From contig JBGUZU010000016.1 in the NCBI GenBank assembly GCA_045223915.1, positions 1 to 50,554 on the forward strand: a stretch of 50,554 nucleotides of DNA, written 5' to 3'. Positions 8,526-17,336 of this stretch are shown piece by piece. The position numbers were made by a program, and so were the translations under genes. The notes beneath the pieces were generated by a model that was not told the DNA's origin, searched no databases, and saw only the letters and a program-made list of their open reading frames with translations. Numbering within the stretch: position 1 is the first letter of the stretch; every line of letters starts with the position of its first letter. The stretch comes from Ruminimicrobiellum sp045223915 (GTDB taxonomy: Bacteria > Elusimicrobiota > Endomicrobiia > Endomicrobiales > Endomicrobiaceae).

Positions 8526-8744
8526 ATGGCAAAAGAAGAAAAAATTGAAGTTACCGGTAAGATACTTGAATCGTTGCCGAATGCAATGTTCAAAGTGGAA
8601 ATAGAAGGCGGTCATGTAATTTTGGCACACATTTGTGGCAAAATGAGAATGCACTACATAAAAATTTTGCCGGGCGACAAAGTAAAAGTTGAACTTTCTC
8701 CTTATGATTTAACAAGAGGAAGAATCACATATAGAGATAAATAG
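8526..8744 (+). CDS. infA: Translation initiation factor IF-1
   Basis: IF-1 occupies the 30S A site during initiation. The frame opens at a GTG at 8505, but the ATG at 8526 is preferred. AAGG lies seven bases upstream of it, and it gives exactly 72 residues beginning MAKEEKIEVTGK, the usual length and N-terminus. The S1-like OB fold motifs ESLPNAMFKVEIEGGHVILAHICGKMR (two blocks, residues about 15-41) and the terminal LTRGRITYR are intact. It lies between map and rpmJ. Confidence 0.97.
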   Translation: MAKEEKIEVTGKILESLPNAMFKVEIEGGHVILAHICGKMRMHYIKILPGDKVKVELSPYDLTRGRITYRDK

Positions 8745-8754
8745 GAGTAAAATA

Positions 8755-8868
8755 ATGAAAGTTAGAGCATCAGTAAAACCTATATGCCAGAAATGCAAGG
8801 TTATAAAAAGAAAAGGTGTTGTAAGAGTTGTTTGTGATGACCCGAGACACAAACAGAGACAAGGTTAA
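8755..8868 (+). CDS. rpmJ: 50S ribosomal protein L36, zinc-binding form
   Basis: This is a 37-residue gene found by direct reading; it is too short for usual gene-length cutoffs. The product begins MKVRASVKPICQKCKVIKRKG and ends DPRHKQRQG. The zinc ligands are C11, C14, C27 and H32 (C-x2-C-x12-C-x4-H), so this is the cysteine-containing form of L36. It follows infA by 10 bases, preceded by AGGAG, and leads into rpsM, the conserved infA-rpmJ-rpsM order. Confidence 0.97.
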   Translation: MKVRASVKPICQKCKVIKRKGVVRVVCDDPRHKQRQG

Positions 8869-8879
8869 TTTTTAAGTTG

Positions 8880-8908
8880 TTGAATTTAGAAGTCAAATAA
8901 TATAAAAT
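8880..8908 (+). promoter_or_regulatory. Candidate sigma70-type promoter before rpsM
   Basis: TTGAAT (8880-8885) and TAAAAT (8903-8908) are separated by 17 bases in the 63-base gap between rpmJ and rpsM. The spacing and sequences fit a housekeeping promoter that could give separate transcription of rpsM-rpsK-rpsD-rpoA-rplQ, the alpha operon. In an AT-rich genome such matches also occur by chance. Confidence 0.4.
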
Positions 8909-8931
8909 AAATATTTTTAGCGGAGGAAAAG

Positions 8932-9330
8932 ATGGCAAGAGTTGCCGGTGTAGATTTACCAAAAAACAAAAGATTAGATATAGCATTAAGATATATTTAC
9001 GGTATCGGACCTGTTTTCTCAGATGCGATTATCAAAGAACTTAATCTTGATCCTGCAAAAAGAGTAAAAGATCTTACGGAAGCAGAAGTTAACCAAATCA
9101 ACAATCTTATAACGAAAGAGTATAAGGTTGAAGGTGATTTGAGAAGAGAAATTCAAGCTAATATCAAGAGATTGATAGATATCGGCAGTTACAGAGGAAT
9201 GAGACATAAAAGAAATCTTCCTGTAAGAGGACAAAGAAGTAAAACAAATGCAAGAACAAGAAGAGGAAAGAGAAAGACCGTAGGTGCAGGTGCAGGAAAA
9301 GCAGCACAAGCTAAAGGCGCAAAAAAATAA
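8932..9330 (+). CDS. rpsM: 30S ribosomal protein S13
   Basis: S13 forms intersubunit bridges at the head of the 30S subunit. The 132-residue product starts MARVAGVDLPKNKRLDIAL and has the helix-hairpin-helix segment YIYGIGPVFSDAII. The conserved SYRGMRHKRNLPVRGQRSKTNARTRRG block follows (residues about 84-111). The basic Ala/Gly/Lys tail is normal for S13. GGAGG lies upstream of the ATG. Confidence 0.98.
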   Translation: MARVAGVDLPKNKRLDIALRYIYGIGPVFSDAIIKELNLDPAKRVKDLTEAEVNQINNLITKEYKVEGDLRREIQANIKRLIDIGSYRGMRHKRNLPVRGQRSKTNARTRRGKRKTVGAGAGKAAQAKGAKK

Positions 9331-9367
9331 AAAATAGTGTCAAATATAAGTTGGAGGCTTAAAGATA

Positions 9368-9760
9368 ATGGCAGAAAAGAAAGTTAGCTCATCAAAAAGA
9401 AAAATAAAATTTGCCGGCGGAATGGCAAGAGCATATATTCAGTCGACATTTAATAATACAATCGTTAGTATTACCGACGATAAAGGAAATACATTGGTTT
9501 GGGCATCAGCAGGCGGTTCAGGATTTAAAGGCGCAAAAAAAGGAACTCCGTTTGCGGCTCAAATGACAGCAGCAGCAGTAGGTAAAAAAGCTATGGATTG
9601 CGGCGTAAAACAAGTTTCAGTATTTGTTAACGGTCCTGGGCCGGGAAGAGAAACCGCAATAAGAGGACTTCAATCTTCGGGACTTATGATATCTGCAATT
9701 AAGGATGTTACACCGGTTCCTCATGATGGTTGCCGTCCGCCAAAGCCAAGAAGAGTATAG
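9368..9760 (+). CDS. rpsK: 30S ribosomal protein S11
   Basis: S11 lines the mRNA exit and platform region. The 130-residue product has the family motifs ARAYIQSTFNNTIVSITD (residues about 19-36), SAGGSGFKGAKKGTPFAAQ and VFVNGPGPGRETAIRGL. It ends with DVTPVPHDGCRPPKPRRV, a typical S11 C-terminus. It lies between rpsM and rpsD. Confidence 0.98.
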   Translation: MAEKKVSSSKRKIKFAGGMARAYIQSTFNNTIVSITDDKGNTLVWASAGGSGFKGAKKGTPFAAQMTAAAVGKKAMDCGVKQVSVFVNGPGPGRETAIRGLQSSGLMISAIKDVTPVPHDGCRPPKPRRV

Positions 9761-9808
9761 TAGTTTTGTAATATAAAAAGGTAAAAATTATTCGGAGGAT
9801 TTTAATAG

Positions 9809-10432
9809 ATGGCTCGTTATATTGGTTCAGCCTGCAAACAATGCAGGGCAGAAAGAGAAAAATTATTTTTAAAAGGTGAAAGATGCTCTACAAAGTGTGC
9901 ATTAGACAGAAAAAGAGGTAAAAATGCACCGGGACAACACGGAGCAAAGAAAGGTAAAATTTCTGATTACGGAAAACATTTGAGAGAAAAACAGAAAGCA
10001 AGAAGAGTATTCGGTTTGACCGAGCAACAATTTAAGAGATACTTCATCGTTGCAGAAAAGATGCCGGGTCTTACAAGTGATACATTGTTGAAACTTCTTG
10101 AAATGAGACTCGACAATGTTGTTTATAAATTAGGTCTTTCTTATTCAAGAAAGAATGCAAGACAAATGGTTATGCACGGATTAATTTGTGTTAACGGAAA
10201 GAAGATTGATGTTCCAAGATATCAAGTTAAGAAAGATGATGTTATAACAGTAAAAGCAAGTTATAAAGATAATGTTAATTTGAAGAAACTTATGGAAAAC
10301 CCGGTAGCGGTTCCGAGTTGGTTAACATTTGATAAAAATGCTATTGAAGGCAAAGTTGTTAATGAACCTTTAAAGGAAGATTTTTCACATCCTATAAATG
10401 GTCAGTTGATTGTAGAATTCTATTCAAAATAA
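9809..10432 (+). CDS. rpsD: 30S ribosomal protein S4, zinc-binding form
   Basis: S4 nucleates 30S assembly and in many bacteria represses its own operon. The 207-residue product starts MARYIGSACKQCRAEREKLFLKG with an N-terminal cysteine cluster (CKQC near residue 9, then C-x3-C at CSTKC near 26-30), so it is the cysteine-containing form. The S4 RNA-binding domain with LLEMRLDNVVYKLGLSYSRKNARQMV (two blocks, near residues 96-121) is present. GGAGG precedes the start. Confidence 0.98.
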   Translation: MARYIGSACKQCRAEREKLFLKGERCSTKCALDRKRGKNAPGQHGAKKGKISDYGKHLREKQKARRVFGLTEQQFKRYFIVAEKMPGLTSDTLLKLLEMRLDNVVYKLGLSYSRKNARQMVMHGLICVNGKKIDVPRYQVKKDDVITVKASYKDNVNLKKLMENPVAVPSWLTFDKNAIEGKVVNEPLKEDFSHPINGQLIVEFYSK

Positions 10433-10478
10433 AAAATAACCGCTTGAAAGACAGTGGGTTAAAATGGAGTAATATAGC

Positions 10479-11447
10479 ATGAAAATGCCAGATTTAGAAA
10501 AATTAAAGAAATTACAATTAGAAGAAAAAACAGCTACAAAAACTTTTGGAAGATTTATTGCTCAGCCTTTTGACAGAGGTTACGGTAATACAATCGGTAA
10601 CTCTTTAAGAAGAATATTGCTTTCAAGTATTGAAGGTGCAGCTATAACTTCTGTTACAATAAAAGGTGCAGATCACGAATATGCTGTTCTTAAAGGTGTT
10701 AGAGAAGATGCTTTGCAAATAGTTCTTAATCTTAAAAAAATCAGAGTTAAATTAAATTCTGACGGTCCGGAAAAAATTTACTTGAAAGTAAATAAAGGCG
10801 GACAAGTTACGGCTGCAGATATAGAAAAAAATGCTTCCGTAGAGATTATGAATCCGGAACAGGAAATTGCCAACATTGATGCGGGAACAACTTTGGAAAT
10901 GGAAATGGAAGTTTCTAAAGGCAGAGGATATGTTAGAGCAGAATCTATAAAAGAACACAAATATGCAGCAAATACAATTGTTATGGATGCTTTATTTTCT
11001 CCTATAACAAAAGTAAACTATCAGGTTGAAAATACCAGAGTAGGTCAAGATTTAAACTATGACAGACTCGTTATGGAAATATGGACAGACGGTTCAATTA
11101 CACCGCAGGATGCTTTAATAGAATCGGCAAAAATTTTAAGAAATACACTTACAATTTTCACCGGTGAAGCTTCCGTTGCTGACGAAGCCCAACAAGAAGC
11201 TGCAGCAGCAGAACAACCAAAACAGGAAGATAAAACCGAAGAATTGAAAGCTCAACCAATCAGTATATTGGATTTAACAACAAGAGCTTCAAACAGTTTG
11301 AAAAATGCAGAAATAGAAACAATAGGACAGCTTATTTCTTATTCTGAAGTTGATTTGATGGAGTTTGATAAATTCGGAAAAACTTCATTAAAAGAAATTA
11401 AAGAGAAGTTATCGGCAATCGGCTTGTCTTTGAAGGAGCAATTATAA
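10479..11447 (+). CDS. rpoA: DNA-directed RNA polymerase alpha subunit
   Basis: Alpha dimerises to nucleate RNA polymerase assembly and contacts upstream DNA and activators. The 322-residue product has the N-terminal dimerisation domain (QPFDRGYGNTIGNSLRRILLSS in pieces, near residues 29-50). A flexible Ala/Glu/Gln-rich linker spans about residues 237-258, and the C-terminal domain (ILDLTTRASNSLKNAEIETIG, then KFGKTSLKEIKEKL) runs from about 264. Two ATGs lie 6 bases apart; the first was used. Its stop overlaps the rplQ start by one base. Confidence 0.98.
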   Translation: MKMPDLEKLKKLQLEEKTATKTFGRFIAQPFDRGYGNTIGNSLRRILLSSIEGAAITSVTIKGADHEYAVLKGVREDALQIVLNLKKIRVKLNSDGPEKIYLKVNKGGQVTAADIEKNASVEIMNPEQEIANIDAGTTLEMEMEVSKGRGYVRAESIKEHKYAANTIVMDALFSPITKVNYQVENTRVGQDLNYDRLVMEIWTDGSITPQDALIESAKILRNTLTIFTGEASVADEAQQEAAAAEQPKQEDKTEELKAQPISILDLTTRASNSLKNAEIETIGQLISYSEVDLMEFDKFGKTSLKEIKEKLSAIGLSLKEQL

Positions 11448-11800
11448 TGATAAAAAATCATAACACAAGAAAATTAGCAGTTACACCATCACATAAAAGA
11501 GCTATGATGAGAAATATGACAACATCTTTGTTCTTGCACGAGAAAGTTACAACAACCGTTCCAAGAGCAAAAGAAGTTGTAAGATATGCGGAAAAACTTA
11601 TAACAAAAGCTAAAGCAGCAGACTTGAATGCCAAGAAAGCTTTACATTCCGAAATAACGGATAAAGAAGTTGTTAAAAAAGTATTTGAAGTTTTGGTTCC
11701 GAGATATAAAGAAAGAAACGGCGGATACACACAGATATTTAAGCTCGGAGTAAGAAGAGGCGATGCTGCGGAAATGGCAGTAGTTAAATTGGTTATATAG
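11447..11800 (+). CDS. rplQ: 50S ribosomal protein L17
   Basis: L17 is a large-subunit protein near the exit tunnel. The 117-residue product has the usual motifs: HNTRKLAVTPSHKRAMMRNM at the N-terminus in two blocks, LFLHEKVTTTVPRAKEVVRYAEKLITKAK (residues about 26-54), and the C-terminal RYKERNGGYTQIFKLGVRRGDAAEMA. It is the last gene of the ribosomal cluster, joined to rpoA by TAATG and followed by an intrinsic terminator. Confidence 0.98.
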   Translation: MIKNHNTRKLAVTPSHKRAMMRNMTTSLFLHEKVTTTVPRAKEVVRYAEKLITKAKAADLNAKKALHSEITDKEVVKKVFEVLVPRYKERNGGYTQIFKLGVRRGDAAEMAVVKLVI

Positions 11801-11821
11801 TTTAAAATAATCAAAGGTATA

Positions 11822-11860
11822 ACAGGCACTTTACCATTACGGTACGGTGCCTGTTTTTTT
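11822..11860 (+). terminator. Intrinsic terminator ending the ribosomal operon
   Basis: ACAGGCAC (11822-11829) pairs with GTGCCTGT (11847-11854), and an inner ACC/GGT extends the helix. A run of T residues follows to 11860. This is a strong rho-independent terminator 22 bases after rplQ. Confidence 0.92.
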
Positions 11861-11873
11861 ATGTAAAAAAATG

Positions 11874-11902
11874 TAGAAATAAATTGAAAAATATACTATA
11901 AT
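11874..11902 (+). promoter_or_regulatory. Candidate promoter for the autotransporter gene
   Basis: A perfect TATAAT lies at 11897-11902, with TAGAAA (11874-11879) 17 bases upstream as a weak -35. It falls between the ribosomal terminator and the autotransporter start, leaving a leader of roughly 55 bases that ends in GGAGG. The -10 is convincing and the -35 is weak. Confidence 0.45.
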
Positions 11903-11962
11903 TATGTCGTTATACATATACACGATTTTTATGCAAATATTTATAAATATTTTGGAGGATTA

Positions 11963-14900
11963 ATGAATTTAAAAAAACTTATTGTTTTTTTAGTTTTGGG
12001 CCTTTTTTGTATTCCTACGGGTTTCGTTTTTGCAGACGGATTGAAAAACGATTTAGAAATTGATCAAGGTAAAAATTTATTGTTTGATTTCAAGGGATTT
12101 AACGAGTGGTATACCGACACTGAAGTATACGATAATGTAAATATAGGTGCAGGAACGAAAGTCGTTCTTAATAGTCAATGGGAATATTTGCTTAGGGATA
12201 TTGGTGTTGAAGTGAAAACTTCTACTTCCAGTGCAGGTGATGAAGGAGGTGAGGTTGAGAATACGACAATTACGACCACATATAGTTATGACAAAGAAGA
12301 GAATTTGGCGACATTATCCATTAAGAGAGATGGTAAATTAATTTTAAATTCCGGAAGTGAACTATCTTTAAGAAATCAGTATAATCTTATAACATCACCT
12401 GAAAATGTGTCTTTACAGTATCAAGAGAACGTAAATAGCGGTGATATTGAAATAAGTGAGAAAAACACAAATAAAGATTTTTATTCGTACAAAGGTAAAG
12501 AAGGGAAATTTTACAAGAATAGATTTCCTGACGATGTTGGTGTTGAATTATTCCTCGGTGATATTGTTTTTGAAAACGGAGATAGTGATACCAAATTAAC
12601 TTTTGAAGGTGTTTCAACCAAAACAAGTAGAGACTATATCCTTCCTGAACCAAAAGAATCTACAACAACATATAATGAAACCACTCAGTCTAGCACGACA
12701 TATGTTGATGTTGTTAAAGAAATAGAGACTGCTACTTTAGGAAATAAAAATAATATTGTTCTTATGCAAAATGATTTTAAGATTAATTCCAACAGAGCAG
12801 TTATCAATGTTAATTTTAATGGAAATAAAGAAGGAACAGAGTGGGATTCATCTTGCGGACATGTAGCTTTAGGTAAGGAAGGAGGAACATCTTACTTATC
12901 CGGCGACGGTACAATTGTAAAACAAGGTGTAGGTGTGTTATATTTGCGTAGTGATGATGTGGCATCGGTTGACGGAGAGGGATTGACCGGAGCAAATACT
13001 GGTTATTCATGGCGAATAGAAGAAGGTACTATTCGTGTAGATACTCAAAGCAGTTTGGGAACTAAGGGTAAAATATATATTGATTCCGGAGGTTCATTGG
13101 CATTAGAAGGCTATATGTCTTTAAATCCGGCTACGGCTATTGAAGATATAAAGGAAGGTTTATTTGCGAATGTTTTCTCCAGCAGTATAACAAGTTCCGG
13201 AGGCGGAATTTCTATTGTATCAAATAGTGTTGTTGAACTTACCGGAGACTTAGAAACGGTGGAAGGTCATGATAGTTTAAGCTTTTCTTTATATAAAGAT
13301 TCTGCATTGGTATTATCAGGTACGAACAATGCTAAGAATTTTTATATAAACTTCGGTGGTATACATGGCGGAGAAGCAAATTATTTAGTTACAGATGTTG
13401 ATGGATTGGCTACCGATTCAATAAATGTTACGAATACAACGAAAGACGAATTAAAAGAATTCGCTTTTTTTGAGTTGGCTTTAAATGAAAATTCAAATGT
13501 AACATATTCCGGATCTCTTAACGGGGAAATGTATTTACATAAGTTAGGTACAGGTACGGTAACTCTTACGGGAAACAATACTTATACTAAAGGAACATAT
13601 ATTACGGAAGGCGGATTGTTACTTGCAACATCAAATTCAATCGGAACGGGAAATATATTGTTTGATAACGATACTGAAAATCCGGAAGATTTTGCTTCGA
13701 TTGGTGTTGCGGAAGGCGGAAACATAGATTTAATAAATAATATACATGTGAAAAAAGGAGCAATTTTAAATGTTCTTGAAGGACAAAACATGTATTTAAA
13801 AGGAGATTTGGTTCGTTATGATGCAAGACCCGGATATGAGGCTAAATTTATTAAAAACGGGCTTGGTAATGCGATAATATCCCAAATTGAAGGTGTAGAC
13901 AGAAAAATAAATATTTCTTCTTTTAATGTTACCGAAGGCGGATTTATTTTAGATAAAGGTGTAGCCTCGGATTCTTACTATTCGTTAGATGGTCAACAGG
14001 CATTCTTGGAAGTCAGAGAAAATGCGGAAATAAAAAATAATGCCATAGATATACATAACGGCGATTTAATAATATTTAATGATAATTGTATTTCTTCCGC
14101 AACGGCAATAAGTTTTTATAATGAAGCCACATCTACAGAAGCTTTTTCCAAGTTCCATATAATGAGCGATTCCGTTTTATCGGACGAAACTATTGCTGTG
14201 AGTTCCATAACCATTGCTAAAAATATAGAATTTGTTGTAGGTTCCACGGATACGGTACAGACAGATGATACTGCAACGGCTGCAGTGGTTACGGCACAAA
14301 TGGACAAATTTAAATTTGAATCTGGAGCAGATACCATAATAGTAAAATCCGGAGATGGTGATTTTATTGCCGAAGGGAACGGAGATTTCGATTTGAATAG
14401 CTTATATGTGAACGGCGGAAAGTATAGAATAGAAAATACGACTATGACAGTTTCAGGAGAAACTTTGCTTGATGGTGGAATTTTATCAATAAGCAGTGGT
14501 TCTTATTTTACATCTTCGGCTGATGAAAAGAAGATAGTTGTTAAAGATGGTGGCGGTATTGGCATTTATAATGATTTTAGTATAGACATAGATACAAAAC
14601 TTAGTTTTGAAGGAGAGAGTGAAACAAATCTTTCGAGATTAATTATTGAATCTGATGAAGATGTAACATTAGCAAACAATATTTACGTAAAAACCGGTTT
14701 GATTATTGAAAACGAAAAGACTTTTACTTTTTCCGGAGGGAAAATAAGTGGTGAGTATGGAATTTTGGCAAAAGACGGTGCAGGAACTATGATTATAGAT
14801 TCTGAAGGTGCTTTCCAAATGGGAGAGATAAGAGCTTTGGGTGGTAACTTACTTGTAAAATCCGATATCGATGTAGGTTCTATTTCAATTCTCGGGGAAA

Positions 14901-16720
14901 ACGCATTATTATCTTTTGAAGACGTAAATAATGCATCAATAGCTGATTCTTTAGCATTGGCAAGCGGAGGTACTTTATCCGTATCAACATCGACTTTGAA
15001 TCTTTCAAATGCAGATTTAAGAATGATTTCAGGAAATATCATTAATAATAATTCGGTTATAAATGCAGATGTTATAGATTGTAGTGATTCCACAATAGAC
15101 TTACTAAAAGATACATCGGTTATAAATGCATCAACTATTAATTTAAAAGATACAATTGTTCGGGGTTTTGGAAATCTTAATGCTAATGTTAATGTTAGGT
15201 ATGGTTCAGAAGTACATGTCGGTTCCGACGGCGAAACAGAGGAAAAATTGAAAACAGGAAGTGTTGCTTTTGATGCCGGTTCAACTTTATATATAGATAT
15301 TGATACCGAGAATGGTGTTAATAAAACAGATATTTTGGATATTAACGGTGACATAACTGTTCAGAAAAATGTTACATTACATGTTAATATTGTCGGAAAT
15401 AATGAAAATGTTAATGGTGTATCAAATATTAATTTTGCCGATGGCGATTCCAGCGGAGTAAAAGAATTTGAATTTATAACTTTTACGGGAAGTTATTCTT
15501 TTGAAAATACTACAAACAAGATTTTTGACACAATTGATATAAATTTGGGTGATCCGAAATTCAGTGTAAGTACAGCTTTAAGAGGTAATTCTATTTTCTT
15601 GGCAATAGCACAGAAATTTGATTTGTACAGTATACCCGGAGCAACAAAAAATCAGGAAGAAATGATAGACACGTTTAATAAAATAGCTTCCGATGATGTG
15701 ACGGCAATTTCAATGGAAGCAATTTTAGCTACATTAAATCAGTACTATTCAACATATGTAGATACAGGTAATAAAACTCAATTCCTTAATGCTCTTCAAG
15801 ATTTATCCGGTATTTTCTATGCAAACTCTTTTATGACAAGTACAATGTTCTCTAAAGCATCGATTATTTATAACAGATTAAATGATTATTCGGAAAGAAG
15901 AGAAGATGTTAACAGAGTTTGGGCACAAGTTTATACAACTAATTTCACTGTTGCCGAAAATGAAGAAAATCCTAAATTTGAAAATAATATGTACGGCTTG
16001 ATTGCCGGATACGATACAATTAAAGAAGATAATTTGGTGTTCGGTATTGCAGGTTTTTACGGACAAGGCGAGTTGAAACAAATGGATGATAAAGCAGATG
16101 TTATTGATGCCGGTGTTAATGCGTATGGAGACTACAAAATTAATGATAGTATAGATGTTAAAGGTTTAATAGGTTACTCTATGCAAGATTATGATACGAC
16201 AAGAACTTTAAGATTTAATAAACAGAAAATAACATCTAAGTATGCTACAAACACAATAAGTCTTGATGTGGAAGCAGGATACAAATATGATTTTAACGAC
16301 AGAGTTTCCATAAGACCTATTGTAGGTGCAAATTGTGCAGTAGTTTCTAACGGAGATATTGAAGAAGACGGAGATACAGAACAGAGATTAAAAATAGCTA
16401 AAGATACATATTCAAAGGCCGAAGCAAGAATAGGTGTAGGTTTACAAAGCAGAGCTGTTTCACCGTTTAATTGGTATGTATCGACTGCGATTAAACAAAT
16501 TTTAGCGGGAGATAAATTCACTACAAAGAGCAGATTTATGAATGCACAAGATTATGAGTTTGAAATTGAAAGTACAAAAGTTGCCGGTACATCTTTCTCC
16601 GGCGGATTGGGATGTGCATATGATATAAATTCAAATCTTAATATTTCACTTGATTTGAGTGTTGATGCCGGTGCAGTATCGCAGTTCGGCGGTAATATAG
16701 GTGCATCTTATAAGTGGTAA
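11963..16720 (+). CDS. Autotransporter (type Va secretion) with large beta-rich passenger
   Basis: The 1585-residue product has a Sec signal peptide (residues 1-25, ending FVFA). The passenger is long and rich in Ser, Thr, Asn, Gly and Asp, as expected for a right-handed beta-helix. One clear passenger repeat is seen at about residues 528-566 (GTVTLTGNNTYTKGTYITEGG), matching the autotransporter-associated strand motif. From about residue 1310 to the end (VWAQVYT onward) is an autotransporter beta-domain: alternating amphipathic strands ending in the terminal tryptophan of KW. The passenger should therefore be displayed on or released from the cell surface. No catalytic motif was recognised, so adhesion or a structural role is a guess. 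TTTGGAGG supports the ATG. Confidence 0.9.
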   Translation: MNLKKLIVFLVLGLFCIPTGFVFADGLKNDLEIDQGKNLLFDFKGFNEWYTDTEVYDNVNIGAGTKVVLNSQWEYLLRDIGVEVKTSTSSAGDEGGEVENTTITTTYSYDKEENLATLSIKRDGKLILNSGSELSLRNQYNLITSPENVSLQYQENVNSGDIEISEKNTNKDFYSYKGKEGKFYKNRFPDDVGVELFLGDIVFENGDSDTKLTFEGVSTKTSRDYILPEPKESTTTYNETTQSSTTYVDVVKEIETATLGNKNNIVLMQNDFKINSNRAVINVNFNGNKEGTEWDSSCGHVALGKEGGTSYLSGDGTIVKQGVGVLYLRSDDVASVDGEGLTGANTGYSWRIEEGTIRVDTQSSLGTKGKIYIDSGGSLALEGYMSLNPATAIEDIKEGLFANVFSSSITSSGGGISIVSNSVVELTGDLETVEGHDSLSFSLYKDSALVLSGTNNAKNFYINFGGIHGGEANYLVTDVDGLATDSINVTNTTKDELKEFAFFELALNENSNVTYSGSLNGEMYLHKLGTGTVTLTGNNTYTKGTYITEGGLLLATSNSIGTGNILFDNDTENPEDFASIGVAEGGNIDLINNIHVKKGAILNVLEGQNMYLKGDLVRYDARPGYEAKFIKNGLGNAIISQIEGVDRKINISSFNVTEGGFILDKGVASDSYYSLDGQQAFLEVRENAEIKNNAIDIHNGDLIIFNDNCISSATAISFYNEATSTEAFSKFHIMSDSVLSDETIAVSSITIAKNIEFVVGSTDTVQTDDTATAAVVTAQMDKFKFESGADTIIVKSGDGDFIAEGNGDFDLNSLYVNGGKYRIENTTMTVSGETLLDGGILSISSGSYFTSSADEKKIVVKDGGGIGIYNDFSIDIDTKLSFEGESETNLSRLIIESDEDVTLANNIYVKTGLIIENEKTFTFSGGKISGEYGILAKDGAGTMIIDSEGAFQMGEIRALGGNLLVKSDIDVGSISILGENALLSFEDVNNASIADSLALASGGTLSVSTSTLNLSNADLRMISGNIINNNSVINADVIDCSDSTIDLLKDTSVINASTINLKDTIVRGFGNLNANVNVRYGSEVHVGSDGETEEKLKTGSVAFDAGSTLYIDIDTENGVNKTDILDINGDITVQKNVTLHVNIVGNNENVNGVSNINFADGDSSGVKEFEFITFTGSYSFENTTNKIFDTIDINLGDPKFSVSTALRGNSIFLAIAQKFDLYSIPGATKNQEEMIDTFNKIASDDVTAISMEAILATLNQYYSTYVDTGNKTQFLNALQDLSGIFYANSFMTSTMFSKASIIYNRLNDYSERREDVNRVWAQVYTTNFTVAENEENPKFENNMYGLIAGYDTIKEDNLVFGIAGFYGQGELKQMDDKADVIDAGVNAYGDYKINDSIDVKGLIGYSMQDYDTTRTLRFNKQKITSKYATNTISLDVEAGYKYDFNDRVSIRPIVGANCAVVSNGDIEEDGDTEQRLKIAKDTYSKAEARIGVGLQSRAVSPFNWYVSTAIKQILAGDKFTTKSRFMNAQDYEFEIESTKVAGTSFSGGLGCAYDINSNLNISLDLSVDAGAVSQFGGNIGASYKW

Positions 16721-16734
16721 TATTTAAAAAATAT

Positions 16735-16767
16735 AAAAGGCCTATGACTAAAAATCATAGGTCTTTT
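16735..16767 (+). terminator. Intrinsic terminator after the autotransporter
   Basis: AAAAGGCCTATGA (16735-16747) pairs with TCATAGGTCTTTT (16755-16767), with one G-U pair, around a short A-rich loop and leading into further T residues. It lies 15 bases after the stop codon and 27 bases before the next gene. Confidence 0.85.
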
Positions 16768-16793
16768 TATTTTAAATTAAGGATAAAAAACAT

Positions 16794-17261
16794 ATGATAA
16801 AAACAAATGCAATGAGAATATTAGATAAAAGTAATGCGGAATATAAAACTTATTCTTATGACAGTTCCAAAGCAATAAGCGGTACAGAGGTTGCTCAATC
16901 GTTAAATCAAAATCCCGCATATGTCTTTAAAACACTTGTAACGGTTGCAAAATCCAAAAATCATTATGTTTTTTTAGTTCCGGTAGCAAAAGAGCTCGAT
17001 TTAAAAAAAGCCGCTTTATCGGTTGGAGAAAAATCCGTTGAAATGCTTAAACAAAAAGATTTATTTAATTTAACGGGGTATGTGCACGGCGGTTGCTCTC
17101 CTTTAGGTATGAAAAAGTTTTTTACTACCGTAATAGATATATCCGCACAGAATAATCCCGTAATTATTTTCAGCGCGGGTAAAATAGGTTATCAAATAGA
17201 AACAACCGTTGTCGAACTGCAAAAAGCCATAGAATTTAAATTGGCTGATATCATAATGTAA
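16794..17261 (+). CDS. ybaK: YbaK-type aminoacyl-tRNA deacylase (Cys-tRNA(Pro) editing)
   Basis: YbaK proteins hydrolyse mischarged Cys-tRNA(Pro) made by prolyl-tRNA synthetase. The 155-residue product is typical in length and carries YVFKTLVTVAK near residues 43-53, the FLVPVAKELDLKKAA segment near 60-74, and GYVHGGCSPLGMKK near 100-113. It ends with FSAGKIGYQIE, a variant of the family SAGxRGxQIE motif. AAGGATAAAA lies upstream. A nearby ATG (16812) is an alternative start but would remove conserved N-terminal sequence. The gene seems to be transcribed alone. Family relatives with other tRNA specificities cannot be excluded. Confidence 0.9.
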   Translation: MIKTNAMRILDKSNAEYKTYSYDSSKAISGTEVAQSLNQNPAYVFKTLVTVAKSKNHYVFLVPVAKELDLKKAALSVGEKSVEMLKQKDLFNLTGYVHGGCSPLGMKKFFTTVIDISAQNNPVIIFSAGKIGYQIETTVVELQKAIEFKLADIIM

Positions 17262-17336
17262 AAAAATACTGTAACTTTTTTATTTCTTGTTTTGTCTTAA
17301 TTGTGTAATTGAAAAAAGTTTCAAAGGGGGACTAAA

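Noticed and set aside
11884..11902. TTGAAA at 11884 as the -35 of the autotransporter promoter
   Set aside because: Only 7 bases separate it from the TATAAT at 11897, too close for a sigma70 promoter.
14683..15354. 223-residue open frame on the minus strand inside the autotransporter gene
   Set aside because: It is antisense to a well-supported passenger, lacks a ribosome binding site, and has the Ser/Pro/Ile composition expected from reading repeated Ser/Asn/Gly codons backwards.
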